From: Neurospora tetraspora
Lineage: Eukaryota > Ascomycota > Sordariomycetes > Sordariales > Sordariaceae
NCBI RefSeq assembly: GCF_033439725.1
Contig: NW_026944383.1
Location: 1 to 64,000 of the forward strand
Reading direction: 5' to 3'
DNA: 64,000 nt
The notes beneath the pieces were generated by a model, which saw only the letters and a list, made by a program, of their open reading frames with translations, was not told the origin of the DNA and made no database searches. The translations under genes were made by a program, and so were the position numbers. Shown here piece after piece: positions 41,441 through 54,925 of the stretch (position 1 is the stretch's first letter; each line of letters opens with the position of its first letter).

Positions 41441-44400
41441 CTCTGTTAACCTCCTAATCAATTAGATACTAAATTTCGTAATTATAAACTACGTTTTTTA
41501 ATAAAGCAATAAACATCGAACGGCGAACCTATTTATTACCGGTATTACTTTTACCTTTAGGGCGAGCGAAGTATTCGATAATTTCGCTTTTATAATTATA
41601 AATCCGAATCCGACGGTTTAAAATCTTTTTAATTATAAATTCGGATTAATTATTAACTTTAACGATTTCAATAGGATTTCCTTCGTATTTAAAGGGGTCG
41701 GGCCTTTATTTAGGCTTCTATAAGTAAATTACGGATATTATTAAGTATATACGCGAATCGGCGGGGAAATTAAATTTGTAAACGAATTTACCGATTTTAT
41801 ATAACATTTTCTAAGGACCGGAACGCTTTATTAACTATTTCGCCTTCGGCTTCCTAAATAAATAATATCCCCTTCTGAATTGGAGGTATATTATATGCCC
41901 GACTTTGAATTTAAACGGCGTATAACGGATATTATATTTTAATTTAATTATTAATCCGGCTTCATCGATTAGAATTACGGCTTCTTTTTATAAATTTTTA
42001 CAAATAACTTTTAAAATTTTAAAGTCGATAGGTTTAATTCTAAATGGGATAGATAATATTTTAATTAGTAACTATAATTTAGAACTTAATACAAATCTAT
42101 TCGGAAATATTCTAAATCTAATTTAAATAATATTATTTAGGGTATATTATAACGTTAATAATATATTAATTTATAATTCGTTAAATATAGCGTAGTATAT
42201 ACGGATATCGACCTCGACGGTTTAATTAATATTTTTAAATTGGTTATCTATTTGAGGATCGTAGGTTGTAGAGAAGAGTAGCCGGATTTTATAGAAATTA
42301 AAGATAGTATACTATAAAGCCGAAACGAATTTAGGGTCGTAATTACTAATAATAATTTAAGGAAAACCCTAATTTAATATTATTTAAACCCTTATAAAAA
42401 CTATAACCTAATTATCGGCGGTGTACGATAAATTTGCTATAATAAGGAGCTTTTTCTTACTAAGTTTATAAGTTTATATAGCGAAATAATTTAAAATATT
42501 AAATTTAAGGAGTATTTAAAAAAGGAAATTTAAAATTTATAGCGGGTATATCGGTAATAAAATTAATTATAATAGTATAATATAATTGCGGTAAAGAGCG
42601 GATGGATTATATTTTATTAAACGTCAAGTTCCGATCGGTCTAGTATTAATAATATATTAAATAATATTATACATAGGTACGTACCTTCTACATATTTTTA
42701 TCAAAATAAATATAGTCGAATTTAATTATTATACGATTAACCTTTAAATACTAATTTTTATTATAATTTAGTTTTGAAATATTTTTAATATAGTCCCGCG
42801 GGATATAGCCTCCGCTTATTATAGAAATCGACGTAATATAATAGCCCATTTTCGATTAGAAAAGGGCTTATAAGTAATTGCAATTATTTGCTACTTTATT
42901 ACTTACGTACGGAAACGTTAATATTAAACTCAACTAAAGCTATAATAATTTCCAAGTATTTAGGATCGGCTTTATAGCCTTTTAATAAGCAATTATAGAA
43001 TACTTCTAAAATAATTAATATTATATTTATATTATCGATATAGGCGGATTTAGCCTAATTAACTTAAACGTTTTGAATTTGGTCGATATTATTATAATTG
43101 GTATATTAATTTATTTTTATCGGGAATTAAAATAATATATCGGGTACTAAATTAAGCGGCCTTAAGATATAATATACGTTAAACCGGAATTAAGACGCTT
43201 AATTTAACGTATTTGTTAACTTTAAATTCGCCTTATTGAAATTTATAGTAATAAAAGAAATATACTTAAGAACTCCCTTAATTAAAAAATAATCCGTTAG
43301 GATGTTAATTAAGTATTCGTTTAATTAAATGATTTTATACTATTTTCTACAAATTTATATAATCGTAGCGACTTTTAATTTCAATAAATCCGTACTATTT
43401 TTCAATTAAATTAATTTTGCGAAATATATAAGCAATCGGTTGGATTTGTTCGATAGGGATATTTTTAGCCGGGATTAATTTTCTATCCTTTTTTCTGGCG
43501 AATTAGAAAGTTATATTTGCAAAATTTTATTAATAGGCATCGGTTTTGAATTTTAAGATTTTAGAGCGGCGATAATATTATTATTTTATTTACTTATATA
43601 AATCTTTTTATATACTTTCGAAAGCCTTAAATTTATCTTTAGTTGGTTTAAATTTAGTACGGGCTATATATACTTTATAAACGTTTTTCAAAACGCCGGT
43701 TAATAATTTACCGGTCTTTCAGCCTTGGCGAAAGAATTCGGTTTTATATTATTCGAATAAAGTATTATAAATTTACAATTATACGATAAATAATCAAAGT
43801 TAGCCGGCTATTCCGAAATAAGTTTCTAATACTTTAAAAGTATCTGGGAATTTAATTTTACGAAAGGTTTCAATACGGTTTTCTATACATTAAATCTTTT
43901 CACTATCGATTATATAATTAAATAATTTAACCGAGGGGTATTCTACGAAGGATTTATCTACGCCGATATAGACGCAATATTTATTAATAATACGAAGAAC
44001 AATCTTTAAGTATTCGATATATTCTTTAACCAATTTACTAAATACAATAACGTTATTAATATAAATTCGTATAAAATATTTATATTCAAAGAAACAGCAA
44101 TTTATAAAACGCTAGGCGAAGGCCGGAATATTTTTTAAACCTATTAGAACTACGCTAAATTATTCGAGCCCGCGCTGGTTAATTATAACTATCCGATCCT
44201 TATATTTAAAATATACTAATAATTAATAGAAGAAACCCGAAATATTAAAAATAGAGAAAATAACATAATTTATTATATTACTTATAATATTTTATTAATT
44301 TAGTAGAAGGTAAACATTTGGGATAATTATTTTATTTAACGGGCGGAGGTTAGATATAATACGTTTTTTTTCTTCCGAAGCGCCCTTTTTTTAAACGATA

Positions 44401-47400
44401 AATACCGGGTACGTAAGCGGCGTAAATTATTTTATAAAATTTATCTACCTTTAAGCGTATAATCAGTAATAAGTTTCGTTTAAAAATATATAATCCTTAT
44501 AATTAAAGGAATATATTCGAATAGTACGCCTTTAATTTCATTAACCCTCAATTAAATCGAGATATATTTTATCGTTTTTAATTATACGAATAATTTTATA
44601 ATCCCAAAAAAACGTCGAAACCATTAATTATTTCCGTAAGAATGTACACAAATTTAGTATTTTTATAATAAACGTTAATTCCGGCCTTTATTTTCGCTTT
44701 AAGGATATTATTTAATTTATTAAACTTTTATAACGGTAATTTAAAAGTTTCGCGTTTTCTTATAGTTGGCGGATCCTTATTAGTATTGGGTTCAACCTCT
44801 TACAAATATATAGTAAATTATTTCGCTTCCTTATTAAAAAATAGAATATATTAAACCGGAATAAAGCCAGCTTCTATAATTAATATAAAGTATTCGAAAT
44901 TAGTAAAATCAATTATTATAACGGTTTTATTACCGATATATTCGTAAATATATACTAGGATTTCTTACAATTTAATTATAATGGGTTAATCTACGCGGTT
45001 AAAATTATAATAATTTTTAGGATATATATAGTAACGGTATAATTTAAAATAGCGCCGTATTTAAATTTGAAGTAATATACCTTCGGGTTTACTTTATAGG
45101 GATCCGGCAAGAGGTTTAAATAATAGGCTATTATATTAATTTTCAAATAAGCGGGGATAATTACTTTTAATTTAATTATAACTTTCCATAGGGCTATTAA
45201 AGCGTTAAGAATATGAAGATAAAATTCGTTTCCTTACAATTAAATTAGGCGTTAACTTCGAATTTTTCGGTATGTATATCTTTTTATTTTTATTTCGTAT
45301 ACTAACCGAAATTTTACTTCCCCGTCGTAGAAGTTAATATTGGTTCCGTAATTAGTAAGGAAGCGAGTACTAAAGAATAATTTAGGAGCGAGGTTAGGGA
45401 CTATATTAACCCGGATTTAGAAATAGCTAATAATTAAAGTATTCTTAATCCGTCCAACGAAATAGACATTAAATTCGATTTGTTTTATTATATATTAAAA
45501 TTTAGAAATGCCGGCTATTTTATATCCTTTGATAAAATATTAATATAGGTTTTTAGCGAATTTAATAACGAATTCCCGGTTTACTAGAATATTGGACGTA
45601 TTTAAATTTAAATAGATTTTAACGTTCTTTCTTTTAAAGTCTTTCCAAATGGGGATTTAGAAGTAAGTCGTTTTTTATAGAAAGGTAGTCGGTTTATATA
45701 TAAGTATAATATTAATTTTAATTATTTAATATTTGCAGAAAATTAGGTTGGCGCTTTCGGCCTTACTATTAATTTTTAATTCCGGCGGATTAGGGCTAAC
45801 CTTATTTGGTCTATTTATAAATATTCAATAAAAGGCGTTAGAAATATTTAAGGTATTAATAATATTAATTGTAGGTTAGCGTTAGGATAGCTTCCGAATT
45901 GGTATAGCGATTTTGGTATTAAAATTAATATTGGACCTTGCGTCCTCTATTAATGATTAGTAATATAATATTTATTTTATATATTCTTTTTTATCATTGG
46001 ATTTAGCCGCAGTATAATAATATTGATTATAGCTATCCTCGGACTTATTTCCTTCGTTAATTATGATATATCCGGATTTATTTATTTTGTAGACCTTGTT
46101 ATTAGTTTTAGCGTTATTAAAGTTAATATGGAAATGATTATTATAGTATTTATTATTATTCTTATTGCGGATTTCTTTAAGAAAATACTTATAGTGCCGA
46201 AAGTTATTATTATTTTTACGGCCCCGATTTCAATTAGAATTTATTTGAAAATCGCGATTATAATTATAACGGTTATCCTTTCTATCGATACAATCTTTTT
46301 TAAATTTTTTTCCCTGACCGAAATTCTTTCTACTACGAATCGCGGGACTTCCCTTACGGTTCTTCTCTTTCTATATTATAATATTAATTTTAATCGAATA
46401 ACTACTTTCTATACTTTCCTTTGCGAAATGAATATAAAATTTATTATTTATTTTTTTGTAGAGAATTTTAACTGTTTCGTCGAGGAAAAATAAATAATTA
46501 TTACGAATATTATAAACCGTCGGAATTATAATATTATAACTGAAGTCGGTAAATATAGAATTTTAAAGTTTAGTAAAGATTTGGAAATCGCCGGATTTAT
46601 TATTATTTTTAATATATTTAAATAATTATATAACGAAAGTATGGACCGAAGGTTTTATTTTATTACGTTTAATTATAAATTTATTATTAATAAGTTAAGC
46701 GAAGCATTCGTAAATTTTAAACCTAAATTATTTAACGACGTAAGTTAGAAAATTAATAGTAATAACTGTTATTTCGTATTTATCATTATATAAAAATTAC
46801 TCAGTCTACTATTTAAACGTAGCGTTTCGAAGGAAAATAAAAGAAAATTTAAATTATTTTATACGCCGGGCCGGGTAGAATTCGGTTATATAATAAATAT
46901 ATTCTATTTATAAATAGGGGTTCGAACAATATTTAATTTTATTAATAAAAAAGGATTTAAACCCATTATTAATATTATAATCGGGATTAAACTAAGAATT
47001 TTATATTAATAGGCTTTTATTATTTTAGTGGTTATAGGGTACGATATTAGAGATATACGGAATTCAACCTTTTAGAAGTAAATCGGAATTATTATTAGAA
47101 TTATCATTTGGGGGATTATTCGGCGGACTCAGAAAGTTTCTCGGGGGGTTACTTCTACTTTTATTATTGTTTAAATTATTAAAGATAATTGGGGCGGCGT
47201 AAATAATAACCGTTCTGTCCGGAAGGGTAAATTTATAAGTTCCGGCGGAGCTTAGAGCCTTCGTTTTAGCCGTACTTTTAATTTAATATTAGGCGCCCAA
47301 AGTACTAATAGGTTTATTAATTACAGTTTTGTAAGAGTTTCCGTTTTTTTCTATAATTTCGGTAAAGAGGTTTTTAATAAAAATTATATTAGCAATTTTA

Positions 47401-48674
47401 TTAATAAATTCGTTAAATAGTAATTTATTTCGAATTAAGTTATTATTTATAATTTTAATCCATATAAAGTTTTTCATAGAAGTATTAAAGTTAGGTTTTT
47501 TTATATCTAGTATAAAGATATCCGAACTTAATTTATATATATTATATAAGAATTTTTCGTCCTAATTAAATTATTCGATGGCTAGCTTTTAGTAATAATT
47601 TTTAATCGGTTTTAGTATATTAAATTCGATAGTTTTTAAAATTAAGGAAGTCGTTAAAGTTTAATTACGTAATTTATATTAAAGTATTAAAATTTTTAAA
47701 TTAAAATGCTTTATTAATATTATTTTATATATTTCCTTTTAATAATCCTCTTTTTATATTATTAATATAGTCCTCCGGGCTAATATAATACGGGCTTGAA
47801 TTAATATAGGGATTATAAATAATATTAGCGGTTGTATATTTATTAGGGGTAGCGCTATATCCTATAGTATGATAATTCCAGGAATTTGTAGGATTATACG
47901 GTACCCTTTTAAACTCGGAATTAACGTTTACCGTTGTTTGTATTAAGTGGGTAAAATTAAAATCAGTTAATTTATTTTTTACTTCAAATTATATATATTA
48001 AAGCGAAATTAGAATTAGGGGTAAAGGGTATAATAAGCGTTATAGTAGGCGATTAGTCGGTAGAATCGTATTTAAATTAGGGACGGGTTAATTAAAGTAA
48101 AAAGAGATTGGGGTTTGTTTTAAAGGGAAATGAACAAATTCAGTACTTTATTTATACTATAGTAGAAGTCGACGGTTTAAAGTTTTTTTATATCCTACGT
48201 TAATAGGTCGTTTTTTATCCTTTTCTTTTTATAATTCTTTCTATATTTTAAATTCGCTTTCGAAAAGCTTTTCGGACGTAAATCGATTATATATATTAAA
48301 TACTATTTTAACCGTCGATATAGTGACGTTAGGTCGAAAATTAGAATTTCTAATAATTAATAGCCGAATTAGGGCTTTATTGAAGGTCTATAGGTAGTTA
48401 TTTATTTTATTAGGATTTTTTTGGAGACGGGCTAAGGTTTTAATTATTTTAAAATCGATATTGTCGAATTTAGTATAGAAGGTTTAGGGATAATAAATCT
48501 AATAGAAATACGCTTTTTTTATTCTATTAGTTTGCTTATCGGTCTAAATAATGAATAAGGACGATATTATAATAATTAATAAAACTACACCGCTGGGTAC
48601 GAAAGATAATATAATGTAGAAAGGTAATAATAATAATAGTATATAAAATTCGATTTTAATTTGTATATACTATT

Positions 48675-49039
48675 TATTACGAAGTATTTAATATTTATTA
48701 TTTATATTTAATTAGCTAATTTTAGTACGGTCGAAATCGATTGTAATAAATTTAGCCTTTAATTTTGCGTTGAAACCGATAAGGTTGGGCTCGATATTAG
48801 GATTAGTATTGAATTTAATAATATCGAAATTAAATAACTATAATTTAGGATTCAGGTTAATAAATAATTTTATTGAGTAAGTACTTTTGGTTATATATAG
48901 ATAATTAATTAACCCTCTCCTTTAGGAGGAGAGAGGGCGAGTGATTATTTATGTTTGGTATTGTGTTTGGTATTGCCGGACCGGACTAACGTCCGGTACG
49001 GAGTGCTAAGTATATACCAGCCTATCCCGACGCGTAATA
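48675..49039 (-). repeat. LTR of element F (high-coordinate copy, 5' LTR)
   Basis: 365 bp starting TATTACGAAGTATTTAA and ending GACGCGTAATA, followed by GGAAA. Its final ~120 bp are GC-richer than the rest and include the same short palindrome as the partner. Confidence 0.9.
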
Positions 49040-51134
49040 GGAAAGGTAATTCTTTACCGTTTTTATCTTTTTTAAATTTAATTTTATAATTGATATTTAA
49101 ACAGTTAGGATTAATTTTATCAGCCTCCTTTTACTTTTAAATAAATAAATAATTATATATCTCTACTAGAATTATCTTCTATAGTTCTTTATCCATTATA
49201 TTAATTTTAAGCTTGAGGGCCTTCTTAATATCCCGTAGGCTTACTATAAATATTATTAACTCCGCGGTTTGCTAGCTACCTTTTTTTCTAATCCTATTTA
49301 TTACAGTTATAAATATAGTTATTAAATAATATATTACTTTTTTAAATTCTTTAATTTTTAGAGAAAAACACTTCGGAGAATATTCTAAGTATAAGATCTA
49401 ATAACCGGCTATTCTATACTAAAATATATATTTATAAGGGATAGAATAGGCCTTTATAATAGTTAATTATAATTTCCCTAACATAATAGGGAATTTTAAT
49501 TTAGGAATTACGTAAATACAAATAATAAATTCGTATTTATAAATTTTCACCCTAAAATAAATAATCTCTTTAATTTCCGCCTCTTCTATTTTAATTGAGG
49601 CTCTTCGTACTTATTTCTTAAGTATAAGTATAACGGAAATTTTTAATCTTTTAATAATATTTTTACTAATTACAGTATAGTATTAACAACCTTTATTAAC
49701 AAGGGTATAGAAACGATTTTTATTATTAATAACGATAAGTATTTTAATAATATCTATCTTTATAAATTTTAGGAAACTTTTAATTCCCGCTTTCTTATTT
49801 AGTACTTTAGAATATTCTTTTATTCAATTTCGTAAAGGAACTACTCTTTTTCCAACTCTTTAAAAGAAGAATATTTATCATTATCTTCTACTATAAGTTC
49901 TACTTTAAATTTCATCTTAGTAGACTTAATATTAATAGGGGGACGTTATACTGGTTAATATATATAATTACTAATTATATATTTATTAATTCTATAACGG
50001 AGATAGAGATTTAAAATATAATATTTATTTCTTTTATCTTAAGAGACCTATTTAATATATTTAGCGTCTTCATTATTAAAATTCCCCTTTATTTTAATAT
50101 AACCGATTATAATATTACCGTCTGCATTTTTAAGGTATTTAAGGGTAGAGGTAGGGTCGCGCTGGAAAAGGGAATTCTAACGACGATTACTATATTTTCT
50201 CTTATTACCCCTAATATTATAAAAAGCTTTACTAATTTTAAACTTCTATATAATATCCTTTAATTATTTAATATAACAATCGTAGGTTTCGGGTATACAA
50301 ACTGTAATTAATTAATTATAAAGAACGTTAAATATAGAAGTTTCTAATTAAATTAATTTTAAATTATTTTCCTAAATAAAACTTCTAATTTTCGTAAAAT
50401 TCTCTTTAAATGTAGGGAGCTAATCCAATAGGGATTAATTCTCTTTCTATTATATAGTACGTAAACGGATTAAAGTTAATCTTTTTTCATTTTTATTACT
50501 AAAAAATAATTTAAAATAATTAAAGAAATCCTTGGGTTGATAAGTATTATCAATACTATTATAGCGTTAAAAGGCTTCTATTTTAATTATTTTATCGGCT
50601 GGGAGGGCGTTTAATAGTATTAACCAACCCGATTTATCGTTAATAATAGTTCCCGCTGACTTTTTTTCTTTACATATAAAACGTAATCGAATAATATAGA
50701 AATTAAACGTAGAAAGGGTTTTATCCTATTTCGGCTAACGATATTCTTATATTTAAAATTATAGTAAGGAATAATTTTATATATAATATTTACTACGGCG
50801 TTCGGGGTAATAATAATTGTTATAGTAGTTGTATTAATATTAAAGAGGTTCTATTAATTTTAAATAGTAAATTATATATTGAGCGTTATTTTTATTATTT
50901 AGGCAAATATATCGCTAATAAATAGCGTCCTAGCGAAATCTTCCTTCTCTCGTATGAAGCGTATAGTTTCTCTCTTTGCAACTTCTTTTTATTCTACGGC
51001 TACGGCGGCTATAGCAGCGGAAAATTCTACGAGAATTCCTTCTACGGCTATTTAGGTAGGTAAGTTTTATTATTACTATTATAACGGCTATTCATCCTAT
51101 TCCATTAAGTCTATTAAGATAGAACCTAATATAA

Positions 51135-51331
51135 TAGGGATAGTATAATTAATATAGGTACTGGTTGTATAGCTTAATTGAAATTCTATAAAGAAGGAAA
51201 GTTTTATTTGAGAGGCGGTTCTACCGGAAATGCGTGGTTTTAATGGGAGTTATATAGATACAGCCACGGCGCCTTATAATAGCTCTAATCAATAACCAGA
51301 GCGCCACAGCCTGGGCCTTAGCCCCATGACA
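51135..51331 (-). repeat. 5' LTR of element E
   Basis: 197 bp; on the plus strand it starts TAGGGATAGTATAATT and ends GCCCCATGACA. Equal in length to 18,558-18,754. Minus-strand gag of E follows directly inside it. Confidence 0.8.
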
Positions 51332-51399
51332 ATAATTATTAGGGGGAAACCCTTAACATTAAAATTAATTAAATAAATTTAGACAAATCCGGATCTAAA

Positions 51400-54300
51400 T
51401 ATTAACAATACATCTTAGTAAACTAAAAAATAGGGAATTTAATCGTATAAATAAATAAGGGTATAAGTACTAAAGTTCGTTCGAAGAATATTACCGTCGC
51501 GAAATTTTATTATTTTAAATTCACCAAAGGCGACCTTTAACATAATAATAAATCCGAACTCACCTAATTCCTCTTAAAGAAAACTATTATAAGCGCGCAA
51601 ATCTATTTAATTATTAGAATTAATACTTCGAAAATTGCAATCAATTACCGGGGGGCTCAATATTATCGTTATAATTACTATATAATAGCGTACTCTAAAT
51701 TATATATAAATATTATAATTAAAAGTATAATATAAAAGGAAGAAGGTCCGGCTTAAAAAGCTGGACCAACGATTGGGTTAATATGCCTAGTCGCGCGTCG
51801 CTTCTTTATCTAATTTAAAGTAGGTTAGCGACCCGCAGCTATATATAAATACGGCTAGCATACCAGCCCGGCAGGCAGGGTGCCTGCCGGGGAGGCATGG
51901 TTAACCTTCCTAGTTATAACTCTAATGGTTATAATAAGAAATCTAAGAATACAGTCAATCCGGCATCAAAAAGGTTTTAAATATTTAGAAGGCTATTTGT
52001 AAATAAAAGTATAGTCTTTATATGACGATTAAAATACTTATTAACCCTTTAGAGTAATATAAAGTTAAATATTATATCGATTACGAGGTTGAATATAACT
52101 AGAGTAGTTAGGTTAGGAGGGTATTTTGAACTTTCAATTAGTATATTAAAATATAGAAGTAGAGCCCCTATATCTTACTAGTCGATAATATATATAAGGT
52201 ATTATTACTCTTATTAATTATTTAGTGTCTTTAACTAACCCTTTTTTTTTCCTTATAAATTAACCGCTTTAACCTTCCCCTTTTTAATATTATTGGTATT
52301 AACTCCCTTAGCTATAATTTTAATATTGCTTTCGGTTTATTAAATAAGGAGATAAAAGAGGACTTCGTACAGTATTTTTATTATTTTAAGAATTTCTAAC
52401 GAAATTACAATATTACTAACCCCGTTATCCTTATAAACAATTTCTATAGGGGATTTAAGAAGGCTACTATAGTAATATGATTAAATGTACTTTACTAATT
52501 CTATATATAGTATATTATAACGAATATTAATTATTATATTAAACTAAAGTAAATATAGTCGGTTAGTAATAATCCTACTCCTAGCGTCGATTATATAATC
52601 TTCCCGCTAATAGTCCGGAGTCTAGATAGCGATAATCCTGATCCTCTATTATACAAGGGCGCCTAAAATGATTAAAATAACAACTCCGCTAACGAAGAGT
52701 AAATTAATTACAACGAAGGCAATAACGGCTTAGATGAGGTAGATAATACCGCCGCCGCTAACCGGGTTACGTAACGAAGTAATAAAGAGGAAAATAATAA
52801 TAGTAATAATAATACTATTATACCCCCGCTACGTTATAAAATAGTGCCCGCTTTTAATCTAATTTGTCAATTCTATTAAAATTTATATAAAGCCTTCTAA
52901 AATGCCTAGAAGTAAATAGTATACGCTAACAATAAAGATTATTTTAAGAAGGTATAATTATTATTATACTATAAATTTAAATAGCAAACCCGTAAATCTC
53001 TATAATATATTATATACTTTATTCTTAATTAATTTATAATATTATTACTGGCCTACTTCTATAAGTATTACCTCTTATAAATTAATAAGTTTAGTAATTA
53101 CGTTATTTCGAAATATAGAAACTATAGTATTAAGGCAACTAATTAAATCGAATTCATTTATAGAGTTATTAAACGCTTTTTTAAGAACCGTCTCTCGTCT
53201 TTTAATTAATTATATAATTATATTAAGAATACGTATATTATTTAGAAAGACCGATATTATATAAATTTAGTAGTAGCGAAAATTAACTTTTTATATAAAT
53301 ATAAAAGAATTAGTCTTTTTAATAATATTTTAATAAAAGTAGGGTCCTTCATTTTAAAATTAATATAGCTATAGTACTAATATATTTATAATAATTAGAT
53401 TCGAGAATTAGGGTAAAGTCCCCATATTAAATAGAAGAAGGAGTTTATAGGGTAATATAGCTTTCTTTATAAATATTTAATAATAAATTTATTATAGTAA
53501 AATCGGGCATTGTTTATTACTAACGTAGATAAATACTAGTAGTTAACGTTTAATAGAAGTAATAAATTAAATAAGGATAAGAAACGTAGCTTCACTATTA
53601 GAGATCTAATTATATTACTTGGGCGCCGTTAGAAAGCTATATTCTTCGACCCCAACGTATATAATTATATACGAAGGATATCGGTATAGAAAGTTATTAA
53701 TTTAAAAATTAACGAATTACGTAATTTTAAAGGTAATTATACTTTATTTACTTAATTTGCTCAATCCTAACCTATCGACTGCGATAAATATAATAATTAT
53801 CGTATACTTTCTTACAATGAGCCTCCCCGCCGAATAATATAGCGAAATATTTAGAGAGAAGGGAGGGCGCTAGTCCGCTAGAGATAGTTTCGAATTAGAA
53901 GTAGAGGAGGGATTTAATAATAAACGAACCAAATTATTCGAGAGGATTTAAATAACGCTATTGCAGAGGCTATAGTTCGATTTATATTAGCACTAACGCT
54001 AGCGCCTTTTTTAATACTCCTACAAATAATTCTAGCCCCTTCGCCCTCGCTATTTAAAATTCTAATTCTTTTATAGAGAGCTCTAGCGCCCTCCCTATTT
54101 CCCTATCCTTAAATTTAGTAATAGCCGTCTTCCGACTATATATTAACTCTTGCTAAGCCTAGCCAATTTAGTTATAGGGTGCTAGCGGTTATTAAATAGC
54201 CGTTTAAATTTCCTATCCCTAATTTGGGCTGTCATTAGAATTAGTATAGGGATTGGGTACTAAATACGGTTAAACTAGGGGGTTATATACTTACCCGGCT

Positions 54301-54500
54301 AGAAATAAGGGAGACTCTTATAATTCGTATTATAAATTATTATATTAGGCTAATTAATTCTATTATTACTTGGGCGCCTCCTAGAGACCCAATTAAAGAG
54401 CTCGCTCCTCCTCCCTCTAATTAACTATAGTATAATTTATAAGGCTACGTTATATTAATAATATAATATAATTAAACCCCTATAACTATAGTACTACTTC
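51400..54500 (+). mobile_element. Mutator-like (MULE) DNA transposon, RIP-degraded transposase
   Basis: On the plus strand a single reading direction can be followed from about 52,240 to 54,100, interrupted by in-frame TAG/TAA codons at sites where CAG, CAA or TGG would be expected before RIP. The block at 52,270-52,510 resembles the MULE transposase core: a FFNIIGINSLGYNFNIAFG run, an acidic pair about 15 residues later, a short VILIN segment where the family has its next catalytic Asp, and a tyrosine-rich position matching the C-x2-H motif near 52,500. An acidic asparagine-rich linker (52,600-52,830) and a long basic C-terminal part follow. Terminal inverted repeats were not found. The left part (51,400-52,200) is less readable and could include an N-terminal DNA-binding region. 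Limits are approximate. Confidence 0.6.
51745..51900. repeat. GC-richer patch with two hairpins inside the RIP block
   Basis: Two inverted repeats lie in a locally GC-rich stretch. At 51,745-51,767 there are 10-bp arms (GGTCCGGCTT / AAGCTGGACC, one C/T mismatch) around a 3-nt loop. At 51,867-51,891 there are perfect 11-bp arms (CCCGGCAGGCA / TGCCTGCCGGG) around GGG. Composition is unlike the flanks. The origin is unknown. Confidence 0.55.
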
Positions 54501-54588
54501 TAGTACTTATACGGGGTAGAGGATAGGCGTTGGGGGATTTAAACGAGAGGGTAAATCTCCAACCGCTTCCCTAATACTTTAGGTAGTA

Positions 54589-54652
54589 CTTATACGGCGG
54601 GTATTAAAATTAGGGTAAGTATATATACGGCGGGCATTAACCTTAGAGTAAG
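54589..54652 (+). repeat. Two-unit tandem repeat
   Basis: Two units of about 31-32 bp, each with TATACGGCGGG, then (T/C)ATTAA, then TTAG(G/A)G, then TAAG. A related partial unit starts near 54,508 (TACTTATACGGGG). It lies at the end of the AT-rich block. Confidence 0.5.
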
Positions 54653-54925
54653 TAATAGAATTAGTATAGGGGATAGTAGTTGCAATAGCAATAACCGTAT
54701 TAATACCCTCCGTAGTAAACAATTAATTGGATTAATAACTCTAAATAACTTTATGTAAAAAAATAACGCTAACGACGTAGATCTAGCGATACGCAGGCCT
54801 CGATTTGGTAGCCTCAGTTGTACGGCGGTGTAGGCGCGCTTCTAGCGGCTGGGCAAGTGCACGTGCAAGAATATATGAGGCGGGTCTAAAGGAATACTTT
54901 TTCTGGTCTACGGGAATACCGATTT

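Larger units (their letters stand above)
30432..49039 (-). mobile_element. Gypsy LTR retrotransposon F, nested in E and split by G
   Basis: Minus-strand Gypsy element with 365-bp LTRs (30,432-30,796 and 48,675-49,039) and a perfect 5-bp target duplication GGAAA (30,427-30,431 and 49,040-49,044). Traces in minus order: gag (about 48,600-46,000, with a basic asparagine/arginine-rich tail opposite 46,020-46,490), protease region (about 45,900-45,200), reverse transcriptase (about 44,900-43,600), RNase H (about 43,400-42,900), integrase (about 42,700-41,750) and a chromodomain-like end (about 41,720-41,440). A further ~3.2 kb without known domains precedes the 3' LTR, interrupted by element G. 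Its own length is about 11.2 kb, long for a Gypsy element. Broken in very many places. Confidence 0.85.
18558..51331 (-). mobile_element. Gypsy LTR retrotransposon E (outer host of nested insertions D, F and G)
   Basis: Outer element of the nest, minus strand. It carries 197-bp LTRs at 18,558-18,754 and 51,135-51,331, and a purine tract (AGAGGGGGGAGGAGGGG on the minus strand) lies directly inside the low-coordinate LTR, marking it as the 3' LTR. Its own parts are gag at about 51,100-49,045, pol from reverse transcriptase to RNase H at about 30,420-28,670, integrase at about 21,060-20,400, and a chromodomain-like end at about 20,150-19,920. Element F separates gag from RT, and element D separates the pol parts. 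Its own sequence is about 6.6 kb once the insertions are set aside. A clear 5-bp target duplication is not visible (GTAA on the left, ATAA on the right). Broken in very many places. Confidence 0.75.

Noticed and set aside
46023-46493. Longest open frame of the AT-rich block (156 codons, plus strand, hydrophobic)
   Set aside because: It lies opposite the basic asparagine/arginine-rich gag tail of element F, and its hydrophobic look is the antisense of that composition. No family resemblance.
18554-51335. A 4-bp target duplication for element E (GTAA / ATAA)
   Set aside because: Too short and not identical. It could be a G-to-A change or chance, so E is not claimed to have a confirmed target duplication.
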